Assembly: GCA_038116745.1 (NCBI GenBank)
Contig: JAYODW010000002.1
Coordinates: 92,161 to 156,160 of the forward strand
Length of the DNA stretch: 64,000 nt
Origin: JAYODW01 sp038116745
Lineage (GTDB): Bacteria > Pseudomonadota > Gammaproteobacteria > Ga0077536
Reading direction: 5' to 3'
In this document: one piece after another, positions 53,031-62,224 of the stretch
How the letters are laid out: each line of letters starts with the position of its first letter
Numbering within the stretch: the first letter of the stretch is position 1
Program-made: the position numbers and the translations under genes
Notes under the pieces: generated by a model
Told to the model about the DNA's origin: nothing
What the model saw: the letters and a program-made list of their open reading frames with translations, nothing else
The model's database searches: none

Positions 53031-54404
53031 TTACCAGAACATAAACCCGCCGACGCTGAGTGTGTCAGATTCGGGTGTACGGCCACCGTTGTTGAGGTCA
53101 ACTTCGCCGTGATTGTACTCGGCGATCAACTTCAGCCAACTGGTAACATCGTGGTAGACGCCGACTGTCCACAGCGACCGCTCAACGTGGTTCATCGCGC
53201 CACCTCCCGTCGCCCAGTCAGCAATCGCGCCGGAATCGCTTATTGAATCCATGTTCCCTTCGCCATACGACACTCCAACCTTCGTCTTGCCTCCGAATGT
53301 GTAGGTGCCCTGGACATAGAAACCGTCACCGTCGCGCTCCTGCACCGTGTTGTTCGCGTCCTGATAGAAGCCCCAGCCGGTGAATTGCGCGGTTAGCCCG
53401 AGACCCTGATTCTCGTGGTAGTAACCAACCGCTTCAAAGCCCATATAGGAAAGCTTGGTTCCAATACCCCAGGCTTCTGCCGTCGCTTTGCCGCAATTCT
53501 CCCTCAGCGCCCCCGTAGCCGTTTGCACGTTAACCGCTCGGCAGGAGGAATCGATTTCCTGCCATAAGCCGTCCATCCAGACCTTGGCGCTACCACCCTC
53601 GTAGCTCGTGGAGTAGCTCAGCTCCATTTCGAAGCGCGGTGTGTCGGTTTCGTCAAGGAAACCTCCTTGCTGTCCATTAACTAAGGCGCCGTTTCCGCCA
53701 TATTGGGTGACGCCAAATGACACCGTGGACGGGTCATACATTCCAATCGCCGCCTGGAACCCATTAACCACTGGTGTCGTGTACTGGAAGCGCGCTGAAA
53801 AATCGGGGTACGTGTAGCCGTGTCCGACGCGCCCGAAAGTCACTGACCCAAACTGATCCGGTCCTGGTGCGAACCCAACGCCGAAGAGCGTCATGTCATT
53901 CAGGATGGCGTTTCGGCCAAAGAGCGACAGAGTTCGTCCAAAGCTGACCTCGCCGAAAGCACCCGAGAGATTAACTACAACTTCACGAGTATCAATCGTT
54001 GCTCCGTTGATTCCCGAGACGGGTCCAACGGCCGATCCATTTATGGCGCCGCCTTGGCTAGAGAACTGGGTTTTCGGACCGCCATTATTGATTGTCGGAG
54101 CGAAGCTGATCCGAGCTGTCGCCGTCATTCCGTTAACAGTGGGTGACTTTACGTTAAAGCTGAAAAACGCCGGCAGGAACCCTGTGTGCACGCGCGAGTT
54201 ATCTTTGTCGACGGTATTTAAGAAATATCCTTGGTCATAATCACCCACCGTATAGAAAGCGTTGACGTTTCCGTCGAAGCTCACTTCCCAGCCGTCATTT
54301 CCGCCGACAACCACAACGGCACCGGCAGGTGCAGCCACACCTGCGCCAAAGGCAGCAGCGCCAACAGCGGCGGCCAGTTTGGTCTTCGAGAATTGTTTCG
54401 CCAT
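53031..54404 (-). CDS. Gram-negative porin
   Basis: 457 residues: signal peptide (LAAAVGAAAFGAGVAAPAGA) and a beta-barrel of the general porin type with strands such as GWEVSFDGNVNAFYTVGDY, GEVSFGRTLSLFGRNA and the C-terminal GGFMFW ending in an aromatic. The ATG at 54404 is preceded by GGAGG with five bases between. It probably passes small hydrophilic solutes. It is followed by a strong terminator and thus is a single-gene unit. The 296 bases upstream contain a TGTTGC/GCAACA hairpin (54648-54665) of unclear meaning. Confidence 0.88.
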   Translation of the reverse strand: MAKQFSKTKLAAAVGAAAFGAGVAAPAGAVVVVGGNDGWEVSFDGNVNAFYTVGDYDQGYFLNTVDKDNSRVHTGFLPAFFSFNVKSPTVNGMTATARISFAPTINNGGPKTQFSSQGGAINGSAVGPVSGINGATIDTREVVVNLSGAFGEVSFGRTLSLFGRNAILNDMTLFGVGFAPGPDQFGSVTFGRVGHGYTYPDFSARFQYTTPVVNGFQAAIGMYDPSTVSFGVTQYGGNGALVNGQQGGFLDETDTPRFEMELSYSTSYEGGSAKVWMDGLWQEIDSSCRAVNVQTATGALRENCGKATAEAWGIGTKLSYMGFEAVGYYHENQGLGLTAQFTGWGFYQDANNTVQERDGDGFYVQGTYTFGGKTKVGVSYGEGNMDSISDSGAIADWATGGGAMNHVERSLWTVGVYHDVTSWLKLIAEYNHGEVDLNNGGRTPESDTLSVGGFMFW

Positions 54405-54647
54405 CACTTCCTCCTAAAAACTCACTTAAGGACTAAGGCTCTCGTTTTCTTTCGAACGTTTTAAGCTGTCCGTCTTTTGCTCGTGCCTTCCCGCTTCGCT
54501 GCTTTCTTGCTGGAGTAGGCTTCTCCCTGAGCAGCTGCCGTTGGACGCATCGACGCATCAACTGTGCAACGAGTGTACGGCAAGCGATCCGGGGTGACAA
54601 CACTTTTACAACAAATATTTGAGGTAAAAGCTCAGGTTTCTGGGTAT

Positions 54648-54665
54648 TGTTGCAGCCACGCAACA
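54648..54665. promoter_or_regulatory. Short hairpin or operator in the porin upstream region
   Basis: TGTTGC and GCAACA flank the loop AGCCAC. It lies about 240 bases upstream of the porin start and 35 bases after the end of the leftward 105-residue gene, so it could mark either a transcript end or a regulator site. Confidence 0.35.
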
Positions 54666-54700
54666 TTTTACCGCAACAGAGCTGAACACCTTTCGCTCCC

Positions 54701-55018
54701 TTAGCCTCCACCTTTCTGAAAAGCGCGTGCGAACCGCTTAAGAAACGTCTCCGCTTCTTCCCCTGACAATCCCCGAAACACGAAGCGCAAATCCATGCTC
54801 GGAAACTCGAGACCGCCCAATCTGCGCACGTCCTGCGCCGCAATCAGAACCTCTACGCTCGCCGTCTGAGACCATCGGAGCACCGCGCCGGACTCTATGA
54901 ACATAGCGTCTGCGGCGGGGTCCACCCGCGGCAGGATCCGCGAGAAATCCCCCGAAGATATCCCCAGCCCCTGCCGGAGTACCTCTCGGCGTTCGGACGT
55001 GTCCGCGTCATCCTTCAT
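54701..55018 (-). CDS. Hypothetical protein, 105 residues
   Basis: Starts at an ATG sharing a base with the stop codon of the TPR-sulfotransferase gene (TGATG), so it is translated by coupling. The sequence is soluble, mixed alpha/beta (SSGDFSRILPRVDPAADAMFIE, read as DFSRILPRVDPAADAM; FRGLSGEEAETFLKRFARAF at the end). I recognise no family. Because it is tied to the sulfotransferase, it is probably an accessory protein for it. A longer frame to 55120 runs within the upstream gene. Confidence 0.7.
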   Translation of the reverse strand: MKDDADTSERREVLRQGLGISSGDFSRILPRVDPAADAMFIESGAVLRWSQTASVEVLIAAQDVRRLGGLEFPSMDLRFVFRGLSGEEAETFLKRFARAFQKGGG

Positions 55019-57006
55019 CAGGGCGTCTTCGATAAGCCGTCCGAAAGCGCTGCAAGATGGGCGCCGTAATGACGCCAATGGTCGAGGGCGGCGCGGTAAA
55101 CCGGCTGGCGCACCTGCCACTGGCTCGCGGTGACAACGGCTCTCGTGGACCGATGTGCGTCGGCGCAGTCCGATGACCAGGGAAGCATCAAAAAATCTGT
55201 CATCCGTCGTGCCTCAGCCCCGACTTCATTCACAAGGTCCTCGTAACGCACGTCCAGAATCGGACAGGGCAGCACGTCATGCCAATGGCGCATCAGGCGC
55301 ACATAGCCGCGGTAGGCAGAAACAAGATCTTCCTGAGCGTAGGAATATGGATGACTGCCGAACAGATCGTTGGCATAGAGTGAAAACAGAGTCGCCATCG
55401 GGTCGCGCTGGCAATGGATGACACGCGCTTCGGGCAGGCAGGCCGCGATCAGACCGAGGTACAGAAAGTTGTAGGGCATCTTGTCGACGACCTGTCCTTG
55501 ATCGGCTCTCTTGCCGGCAAGCAGCTCGCGATACCCTCTTCCCAGCTTGCGCGCAATTTCGTCCCTGTTCGGAACCACGCACTCCGGGAAAGCCCCGAAA
55601 AGCTCAGGAAGCCCGGAGCCGGCTTGGTAAGGGAAAAATGTCAGCTCCCCGGCCCCGTACACCTCCGGATGCGCCGCGAGGATCTGTTCAACCAACGTCG
55701 TGCCGGAGCGAGGCATACCGACCACGAGAACGGGTCTTGGTCCGACGCTCTGCTCCGCCGCCGGTAAAGCCGCAAAAAACTCCCTCGAGAAAACCTGAAT
55801 AAGGCGCTCTACGAAGTCGCTCTGTGCTTCTGCGTCAAAGCGGCTCTGGCGCTTTCGAATCTTGTTACCGTGCTCGAAACACGTGAAAGCGGCTTCGAAA
55901 TCCCCGAGCCGGTCGCAGGTCCGCCCCAGGGCAAAATCCAGGGTAGCCTGCTCCTGACTCTCCGGGGTTAAAGTGGGGCTCACCCGCTCCAAGCGCTCGC
56001 GGAGTCGCAATAGACTGTCCTCCGACCTTGGCAACTCGGCGAGACCTCGCCACGCATCGACACACGTCTGCTCTTTCTTAACGGCCTCTTCTAAGAAGGA
56101 CTCCGCCTCTTCGCGATCCCCGAGCGCGGCAGCACAACTGCCGAGCTGCGCCAGCAATGGCGCTGCATCTGGCGCCAGCTCCAGCGCCGACACAAAATTC
56201 GCCCGCGCCTGTTCGATGTCGTTCTGGGCGAATTGAATTGCCCCCAGGGCAGACAGACTTTCGGCAGCCCGCCCGCCGGCCTCGATACCCTGTGTGAATG
56301 CAGCCTCCGCCTGCGCCAGAGCACCACGTCGCCGTAAGAAATTTCCCAATGTGAAATGGAGCTTGGGATCTGAAGGGCACACAGCGATTGCGCCTTCGTA
56401 CGCTTTCTTCGCTGCCAATGCGTCGCCGGCCGCCTCACACGCCAGCGCAAGGCTGAGACGGGCTTGCACAAGTTCAGGCTTGCGCTCCACAACCCGTCTT
56501 AGAAGCGGCAGAGCCTCTGCAGGTCGCCCCTGCTCGCGTAAAAGATTGCCAAGGTTATTCCAGGCTTCGGGATAGTCAGGGCGCGCTCGCAAAGCCTGGT
56601 TCAGCTGTTGCTCGGCCGTTTTGACATCGCCGAGACGAATACAGGCGCTCGCAAGATTGAAATGCGCTTCGGCAAAACCCGCTCGGTTTTTTACCGCTTT
56701 ACGCAGGACTTTTTCAGCCGCCGCCTCGTCGCCTGTCTGCAGCAGGGCCATCCCAAGGTTGTTACACAGGTCGGGATCCCGCGGCTTCAGGCGCAAAGCG
56801 CGCTGCAAAAGATCGATCCCTGCTTTGACCTGCCCGGCCTGACAGGCAAGCACGCCGAGCAGTCCCAGGGCCTCCGCATGGTCGGGTTTCCTGCGGATAA
56901 TTTCCCGGTAGAGATACTCGGCCCGCTGCAGGTCACCCTGGCCATGGAGCCGGGTTGCGGTCGTAAAAAGATGGGGGATTGAATCCCCGGACTGGTTATC
57001 AGCCAC
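55018..57006 (-). CDS. TPR-repeat sulfotransferase
   Basis: 662 residues. About ten tetratricopeptide repeats fill residues 15-330 (for example YPEAWNNLGNLLREQGRPAE), then a sulfotransferase domain with the PAPS-binding loop VVGMPRSGTTLVEQILAAH near 430-450, the dimer/3'-phosphate region HCQRDPMATLFSLYAND and VRYEDLV. It resembles TPR-fused tyrosylprotein-type sulfotransferases and should transfer sulfate from PAPS to a protein, peptide or small molecule. It follows the MoaD-like gene by 18 bases, so it seems to be the fifth gene of the aldehyde oxidoreductase operon, an odd partner. Confidence 0.86.
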   Translation of the reverse strand: MADNQSGDSIPHLFTTATRLHGQGDLQRAEYLYREIIRRKPDHAEALGLLGVLACQAGQVKAGIDLLQRALRLKPRDPDLCNNLGMALLQTGDEAAAEKVLRKAVKNRAGFAEAHFNLASACIRLGDVKTAEQQLNQALRARPDYPEAWNNLGNLLREQGRPAEALPLLRRVVERKPELVQARLSLALACEAAGDALAAKKAYEGAIAVCPSDPKLHFTLGNFLRRRGALAQAEAAFTQGIEAGGRAAESLSALGAIQFAQNDIEQARANFVSALELAPDAAPLLAQLGSCAAALGDREEAESFLEEAVKKEQTCVDAWRGLAELPRSEDSLLRLRERLERVSPTLTPESQEQATLDFALGRTCDRLGDFEAAFTCFEHGNKIRKRQSRFDAEAQSDFVERLIQVFSREFFAALPAAEQSVGPRPVLVVGMPRSGTTLVEQILAAHPEVYGAGELTFFPYQAGSGLPELFGAFPECVVPNRDEIARKLGRGYRELLAGKRADQGQVVDKMPYNFLYLGLIAACLPEARVIHCQRDPMATLFSLYANDLFGSHPYSYAQEDLVSAYRGYVRLMRHWHDVLPCPILDVRYEDLVNEVGAEARRMTDFLMLPWSSDCADAHRSTRAVVTASQWQVRQPVYRAALDHWRHYGAHLAALSDGLSKTP

Positions 57007-57024
57007 AGTCGACAGAAGGCGTCG

Positions 57025-57276
57025 TCAGCCGCCAGCTACAGGGGGCCAGAGCGCAAGCACATCCCCTTCTTTCAGGATGGGGGATTCTCGATCGACAGGC
57101 TCGACGTACAACCCGTTAATCAGAACCAGGTGGGCCGACTCACGTGGCACGTGGTAACGGTCAATGATGCCGAAAACAGACTCGTCTTCCTTGACATCGA
57201 TCGCGATCGCATTGTGCACGGCTCCCTGCGGCAGATAGGGCGCGAGGGAAGCATACATTTTCAGGGTGATTTTCAA
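57025..57276 (-). CDS. aorD: MoaD/ThiS-like protein of the AOR operon
   Basis: 83 residues, ubiquitin-like sulfur carrier with C-terminal GG (ALWPPVAGG) and an N-terminal KITLKMYASLAPYLP strand. Such MoaD-like proteins are encoded with tungsten aldehyde oxidoreductases and are thought to help make the tungsten pterin specifically for them. It is distinct from the moaD at 44841-45092. It lies 59 bases after aorC. Confidence 0.85.
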   Translation of the reverse strand: MKITLKMYASLAPYLPQGAVHNAIAIDVKEDESVFGIIDRYHVPRESAHLVLINGLYVEPVDRESPILKEGDVLALWPPVAGG

Positions 57277-57335
57277 GGCGGGGTCGGGCGGGAGAGGACA
57301 CTCCCGCCCTGATTGCTACAAGGTTGTCTCTTGTG

Positions 57336-58604
57336 TCAGCGCAGAACACCTGCGTTGAAGCCGACAGCCTGGGTACTCGCCAGGTAGGCCTCCATGATGC
57401 GTGTGGGATCTTCAACCAGCTTCTTTTTCCACGCGCCGAGTTTGGTTTTGCTCTGGATTAAACCTCTGAGCACTCCAACGTGCTGGGTTAACCCCAGACT
57501 CGTCGCGCCCACCAGCACATCTTCCTGAAACTGCAGATTGAGGTAACGGAAACGATCCCGGTTAAGGAGCTCGACGGACTCCCCGCCCTGAGCGCCCATC
57601 CACAATCCGAAAGAGCTTGAGATGAGCCCCAGCGTGTCCAGCACATTCATGTTGACGCTGCCGCGGTGGGTTGCGCCGTCCAGACCCGCCATGTTTCTAG
57701 CGGCGAGCTGACCGTGCTCCACAGCTGTCGGCTGGATTGCCTGCACGGAATGATCACCGGTAGAGAAGTCGATCCCCTCAGCGACGTCGCCCGCGGCGAA
57801 GACGTTTGCGTCGCTCGTGCGCATTGAGCGGTCGACCAGCACGCCGTGATTAGTCTTAATGCCGCTGCCTTCAAGGAATTCGATATTCGGGCGGACACCC
57901 GTGGCTGAAACCACCAGGTCAGCATCCAAAGCCTCTCCGGAATCCAGCATGACCTTCACAGCATTGCCGTTCTGCTCAATCGCTGTTACACGCGTTGAGG
58001 TGAAGACGTTAACGCCTTTCGCCTGGCACCAGTCCTTGATCAGACCGCCGGCGGTTTCGTTCATCATTCGAGGAACCATCCGGCTTTCGAGTTCGACGAC
58101 GGTGAGATCCGCACCGCTCTTGGCCAGCGCCTCCAGGATGATGCACCCAATGAACCCGGCCCCCATCAGCACGACTCGTGTGCCTGGTTTCGCGCTGGAG
58201 GCGATCCGCCGCGCATCGCTCAACGTCCAACACGACGTCACTGCTGGCGAATCGATGCCTGAGATAGGCGGTGATACGGGCCGCGAACCGGTCGCAATCA
58301 GCAATCGGTCGTAGCTCAACGTCGAACCGTCATTAAGGGACAACGCCCGCGCCGCACAGTCGACAGAGGCGACCCGGGCCTGTTTGACCGCGATCCCCGC
58401 GGTCTCAAAGTGCGCGCCGCTTTTACGGAGATGTGTGCCCGCTTCCTCAATCTGGTTGATGAGGAAGTAGGGAATAGCCATCCGGGAATACGGTGGCTCA
58501 GGCTCGTCGCCAACCAGTGTAATACCCGCATCCGGCTGCAGTTTGCGAAGTGCCTCGCAGGCGACCACGCCGGCCGGGCCTGCTCCAATGATTACGTGTT
58601 GCAT
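57336..58604 (-). CDS. aorC: FAD-dependent NAD(P)-disulfide-type oxidoreductase of AOR
   Basis: 422 residues. The FAD Rossmann motif is VIIGAGPAGVVACEAL at the N-terminus, the NAD-binding GAGFIGCIILEALAKSG is near residue 155, and the second FAD contact is FAAGDVAEGID. There is no redox-active disulfide pair, so it is of the ferredoxin-reductase type. In Aromatoleum aromaticum AorC is the FAD subunit that links AOR to NAD+; the gene order here is the same. It is encoded 33 bases after aorB. Confidence 0.87.
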   Translation of the reverse strand: MQHVIIGAGPAGVVACEALRKLQPDAGITLVGDEPEPPYSRMAIPYFLINQIEEAGTHLRKSGAHFETAGIAVKQARVASVDCAARALSLNDGSTLSYDRLLIATGSRPVSPPISGIDSPAVTSCWTLSDARRIASSAKPGTRVVLMGAGFIGCIILEALAKSGADLTVVELESRMVPRMMNETAGGLIKDWCQAKGVNVFTSTRVTAIEQNGNAVKVMLDSGEALDADLVVSATGVRPNIEFLEGSGIKTNHGVLVDRSMRTSDANVFAAGDVAEGIDFSTGDHSVQAIQPTAVEHGQLAARNMAGLDGATHRGSVNMNVLDTLGLISSSFGLWMGAQGGESVELLNRDRFRYLNLQFQEDVLVGATSLGLTQHVGVLRGLIQSKTKLGAWKKKLVEDPTRIMEAYLASTQAVGFNAGVLR

Positions 58605-58637
58605 AAGGCGGTTACCTCTAGCGAGTGGCAGTCGGAT

Positions 58638-60488
58638 TTACAGTCCCAGACGCGAAAGCGTGTCTTCGGTTGGGACACCCTCCGGCGACCAGCCGCGGAT
58701 CTCGTAGTACTGGGGCAGCATTTCGTCCAGCCTGTTGACCATCCCCTTGGCAGGTCCAGTCTTCGCAGCATCTTTCAGCAAACGCGCCGGCAGCGTGTCG
58801 TCCGCCTTCGTGAGCCCGGCATCCAGATTGAACTTGCGCTCCAGATTCCAGATGCGCTCCCCCGCCTCCAGCATCGTCTCCGGTGTCCATCCGCCCTCGC
58901 AGGCAGCGTCGACCTGCGGCGCAATGTCCTCCAGAGTCCAGCCGAATGTGGTGAACACACACAAGCCGGACGAATCCACCGCCGCCGTTGCGTCCTGGAA
59001 TGCTTTCACCAGGTCGGGCTTACCCTCAGTGCTCAGGGGATCTGTTTTAACCGGCACGCCCATGATCTCGGACGAGACGGTATAGCTACGCAGATGACAC
59101 GCGCCCCGGTTCGAAGTAGCGTAGGTCAGCCCCATACCCTGGATGCCACGAGGGTCATACGCAGGAAACTCCTGACCCTTAACCGTCATCGAAAGCTCAG
59201 GGTGCCCGTATTTTTCGCAGAGCCGTTTTGAACCAAGCGCCAGGTCGCGCCCGAAACCCTCGCCCTTGGCCACCAGCTCAGCCGCCTTGGTCAGGGCTTC
59301 CGCAGAGCCGAACTCCATCTTGACACCGCCCGTGTCTTCCAAGGTCAGCGCCCCGATATCGAACAGCTCCATCGCCGCGGCAACGGTTGAACCGAAAGAA
59401 ATCGGGTCAAACCCGTCCTCGTTGCACAGGAAGTTGGCATAGGTCAGCGCGTCGAGGTCATCAACCCCGGTGTCCGACCCCAGCGCCCAGGCAGCCTCGT
59501 ATTCGAGTCCGCCAGAGGCGCCGACGTACTCCGGCTTGTTCTGAATTGTGTAGTGCTGGGGATCGATCGTGGAAATGCGGCCACAGGCGATGGTGCAGCC
59601 ATAGCACGCCGCATTCGTCACCAGATTCGGCTTACCGTCGCTTTCACGCGGTTCGAGCATCGCTTCCGCGGAAATCTTGTGTGCGCCCTCGAACTGCACC
59701 TCACGCATGTTCCGGGTGGGCATCGCTCCTACTTCGTTGATGACGTTCATGAGCACCTGCGTTCCCATTGCAGGTAGACCCTGTCCCGTCACTGCGTTTT
59801 CCGCGAGAGTTTTTTTACCTTCAGCGGTTGTGCGGAAAAACGCCTGAGCGTCGCGCACGTTCCCGACGCCCTTGGTCCCGCGCACCACAACCGCTTTGAG
59901 ATGTTTCGACGCCATGACGGTGCCCACCCCGGAACGACCGGCGGCGCGGTGTAGGTCATTGACGACGCCTGCGTAGAGACAGCCCTGCTCGGCGGAGCGA
60001 CCTACGCATGCAATTCGGATCGCGGGGTCCTGATGTGCGCGATGAAGGCGCTCGTCGGTCTCCCAAATAGACTGCCCCCAAAGGTCAGACGCGTCGCACA
60101 GCTCCGCGTGATCGTTTTCCACGTACAGATAGACAGGTTTCTCAGAGCGGCCTTCGAAAATGAACATATCCCAGCCGGCATGTTTCATTTCAGCGCCGAT
60201 AAAACCGCCCGAATTCGAGCAGGCCACAGCACCGGTCAAAGGGCTTTTCGTGATGACCGAGTAGCGACCGCCGGTCGCGGCCATCGTTCCGGTCAAGGGC
60301 CCGGTCGCCATAATCAGTTTGTTACCAGGGGAGAGCGCGTCGACCTTAGGGTCGATTTCCTCAACCAGATATTTCGTCGCCAACCCACGCTGGCCCAGAA
60401 ACTTCATCGCCCAGTCCATGTTGAGCGGCTCTTCGGTGCAGGTGCCCGCACCAAGGTCCACGCGCAGAATTCTGCGTTGCCATGCCAT
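58638..60488 (-). CDS. aorB: Tungsten-dependent aldehyde:ferredoxin oxidoreductase
   Basis: 616 residues, complete AOR family member. The N-terminal domain has WQRRILRVDLGAGTCTEE, then tungstopterin contacts (TGPLTGTMAATGGRYSV), AGVVNDLHRAAGRSGVG, and 4Fe-4S ligands in CYGCTIACGR with a last Cys in DSSGLCVF. It oxidises aldehydes to acids with a bis-pterin tungsten site and donates electrons to a ferredoxin partner. Its operon partners (four-cluster ferredoxin, FAD subunit, MoaD-like protein) match the bacterial AOR of Aromatoleum rather than the single-subunit archaeal type. Confidence 0.93.
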   Translation of the reverse strand: MAWQRRILRVDLGAGTCTEEPLNMDWAMKFLGQRGLATKYLVEEIDPKVDALSPGNKLIMATGPLTGTMAATGGRYSVITKSPLTGAVACSNSGGFIGAEMKHAGWDMFIFEGRSEKPVYLYVENDHAELCDASDLWGQSIWETDERLHRAHQDPAIRIACVGRSAEQGCLYAGVVNDLHRAAGRSGVGTVMASKHLKAVVVRGTKGVGNVRDAQAFFRTTAEGKKTLAENAVTGQGLPAMGTQVLMNVINEVGAMPTRNMREVQFEGAHKISAEAMLEPRESDGKPNLVTNAACYGCTIACGRISTIDPQHYTIQNKPEYVGASGGLEYEAAWALGSDTGVDDLDALTYANFLCNEDGFDPISFGSTVAAAMELFDIGALTLEDTGGVKMEFGSAEALTKAAELVAKGEGFGRDLALGSKRLCEKYGHPELSMTVKGQEFPAYDPRGIQGMGLTYATSNRGACHLRSYTVSSEIMGVPVKTDPLSTEGKPDLVKAFQDATAAVDSSGLCVFTTFGWTLEDIAPQVDAACEGGWTPETMLEAGERIWNLERKFNLDAGLTKADDTLPARLLKDAAKTGPAKGMVNRLDEMLPQYYEIRGWSPEGVPTEDTLSRLGL

Positions 60489-60505
60489 ACCCGGTCTCCT
60501 CCTGC

Positions 60506-60973
60506 TCAGCTCTTGGGGAGCGTCTGTGCGGCGTGCGCACGCATGCGCTCAAGCCCGGTGTGGTCCTGGTCGACGTAAGTGATCGCGTCCGTCGGGCAGG
60601 CTTCGGCACATGCGGGCTTGCCGCCGCAAAGGTCACATTTCGCCACCTTCCCGGTGTCGGAGTTGTAGTTCACGGTGCCGAACGGGCAGGCAATGGTGCA
60701 TACCTTGCACCCGACGCAGATGCTGTCGATAACCTCTTTGGCGCCTGTATCCGGGTTGACCACGATCGCTTCGACGGGGCACGCATGCATGCACCACGCT
60801 TCCGCGCACTGCGAGCAGGTATAGGGTGCAAACCGCCCTTCATCATGAAAAGTGAACACCTTGATGCGCGATTTGGAGGGATTGAAGAGACCTTCGTTCT
60901 CGTAAGAACAGGCCATTTCGCATTGCAGACATCCGGTGCATTTCTCCGGCTCAAGTTGCAGGGCTTTAAGCAT
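60506..60973 (-). CDS. aorA: Four-cluster ferredoxin subunit of AOR
   Basis: 155 residues from the ATG at 60973; the longer frame to 61060 lacks support. Sixteen cysteines are arranged for four 4Fe-4S clusters: CTGCLQCEMACS, CSQCAEAWCMHACP, CVGCKVCTIACP and CDLCGGKPACAEACP. It moves electrons between the tungsten subunit and the FAD subunit. In A. aromaticum several AorAB units polymerise along such subunits. It is the first gene of the operon, 17 bases before aorB. Confidence 0.92.
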   Translation of the reverse strand: MLKALQLEPEKCTGCLQCEMACSYENEGLFNPSKSRIKVFTFHDEGRFAPYTCSQCAEAWCMHACPVEAIVVNPDTGAKEVIDSICVGCKVCTIACPFGTVNYNSDTGKVAKCDLCGGKPACAEACPTDAITYVDQDHTGLERMRAHAAQTLPKS

Positions 60974-61133
60974 GCTAAACCTCCTCGATGCTGAGAGCTT
61001 CCGGGCGGTCAACCGCGCGTTGACTGCGCTCCGGCTTGAAATTGTCCAGGCAGCGCTCACGCCACCTTTAACAACAGGGCGACAGCATAACCCAACGCCG
61101 CAGCAACGACAGCGTCATGACACTCGGCAGGAT

Positions 61134-61164
61134 GAGACGCTTGGCTGCGAGACAAGCGCGTCTC
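61134..61164. promoter_or_regulatory. Inverted repeat in the aor / PQQ-ABC divergent region
   Basis: GAGACGCTTG is mirrored by CAAGCGCGTCTC with a 2-base bulge around a nine-base centre. It sits 13 bases upstream of an extended -10 for the plus-strand gene, the position expected of an activator site. The rest of the 310-base interval (60974-61283) shows no gene. Confidence 0.5.
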
Positions 61165-61177
61165 CGATCCGGTGACA

Positions 61178-61186
61178 TGCTATGGT
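61178..61186 (+). promoter_or_regulatory. Candidate extended -10 promoter
   Basis: TGCTATGGT fits the extended -10 form TGnTATnnT. No good -35 lies 17 bases before it; the inverted repeat at 61134-61164 occupies that zone, which suits an activated promoter. It would drive the PQQ-associated binding protein gene at 61284. Confidence 0.4.
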
Positions 61187-61283
61187 CGACACCCGATTCG
61201 GCGGAATGTTTCAAAGCCAGCCGAAGCGCAACATCGATGCACACTGAAACCGGCTGCGCCCGCCGCGGGCGGCCCTATAAACA

Positions 61284-62198
61284 ATGAAAAACATGCCCCT
61301 CGAGAATACAGTTCATTCAGAAAAAACCCCCAAATCCCGGGCGCACACTGCTAAACGGTCGGCCAGTAGACTGTCAAAGCCCAGCGCGCACGCGCTGCGA
61401 AGAATGTCTGTTGCGCTCTTGCTCGGGACAGCGCTGGCAGCGGCATCAAGCTACGCTGAAACCAAAACGCAGGACGTTCGTATCGCATTTCTTGGCGATA
61501 AGGGTGATGACGCCTGGGCAGGCGCGGAGCAAGGGATTGCTGAAGCCAACGCGCAAGGCAAATTTCTTGGCCTGCGGTATGTCCTCCTGCAGGCTGAAGA
61601 CGCTGATAGCGTTAGAGGACTCTCGCCGTCCGCTGTTATCGCGGCGACCTCAGCGCTGCGCATGAGCCGTCTGGCTGCGGATGTGGCGCCGATCCCCGTG
61701 CTCAACACCACTGCAGAAGACGACGAGTTACGGCAAGCGTGCGAAGCCAATGCGTTCCACGTCATTCCCAGTTTCGCCATGCGGGAAGATGCGTTGTTTC
61801 AATGGCGACGGAAATCTCCCGACGGTGGCGTACGTGCTCTGGCCTGGCATCCGATGTTTGAGAAATACGCAGCAGCACAGCTCAACAAGCGCTACACAGA
61901 GGCCACTGGGCGACAGATGAACGACGTTTCCTGGGCCGGCTGGGCAGCTGTGCGGATAGTCGCGGAAAGCATTGCCCGCGCAGGCTCAGCGCTGCCCGAG
62001 GCTGTCGGAGAGCACATGCGAACCGAACTCGCGTTCGACGGTCAAAAAGGCACGGACATGAGCTTCAGGGAGACAGGGCAGCTTCGGCAACCGCTTCTCT
62101 TGGTGAAAGACACGGAAATTGTCGGGGAGGCGCCTGTGAGAGGTGTGGTCGACCCGAGCAACCTCGACAGCCTGGGTCTGGCCGGCTGCCTGAAGTAA
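61284..62198 (+). CDS. PQQ-associated ABC-type substrate-binding protein
   Basis: 304 residues, a branched-chain amino-acid-type periplasmic binding fold of the family found in PQQ-dependent alcohol catabolism clusters. A basic N-region of about 40 residues precedes the hydrophobic stretch SVALLLGTALAAASSYAE; the ATG at 61404 just before it could be the real start. RIAFLGDKGDDAWAGAEQG and AALNKRYTEA-like segments (KYAAAQLNKRYTEATGR) follow. Its ligand is unknown. A CGCCC/GGGCG hairpin at 61257-61271 lies where a ribosome site would be for the first ATG. It is transcribed with the YVTN gene 26 bases later. Confidence 0.78.
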   Translation: MKNMPLENTVHSEKTPKSRAHTAKRSASRLSKPSAHALRRMSVALLLGTALAAASSYAETKTQDVRIAFLGDKGDDAWAGAEQGIAEANAQGKFLGLRYVLLQAEDADSVRGLSPSAVIAATSALRMSRLAADVAPIPVLNTTAEDDELRQACEANAFHVIPSFAMREDALFQWRRKSPDGGVRALAWHPMFEKYAAAQLNKRYTEATGRQMNDVSWAGWAAVRIVAESIARAGSALPEAVGEHMRTELAFDGQKGTDMSFRETGQLRQPLLLVKDTEIVGEAPVRGVVDPSNLDSLGLAGCLK

Positions 62199-62224
62199 AT
62201 CAATATCTGCTCTGGGAACTGACC

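Noticed and set aside
54433..54843. 136-residue minus-strand frame upstream of the porin
   Set aside because: It overlaps the end of the 105-residue gene in another frame, is rich in basic residues and has no recognisable feature.
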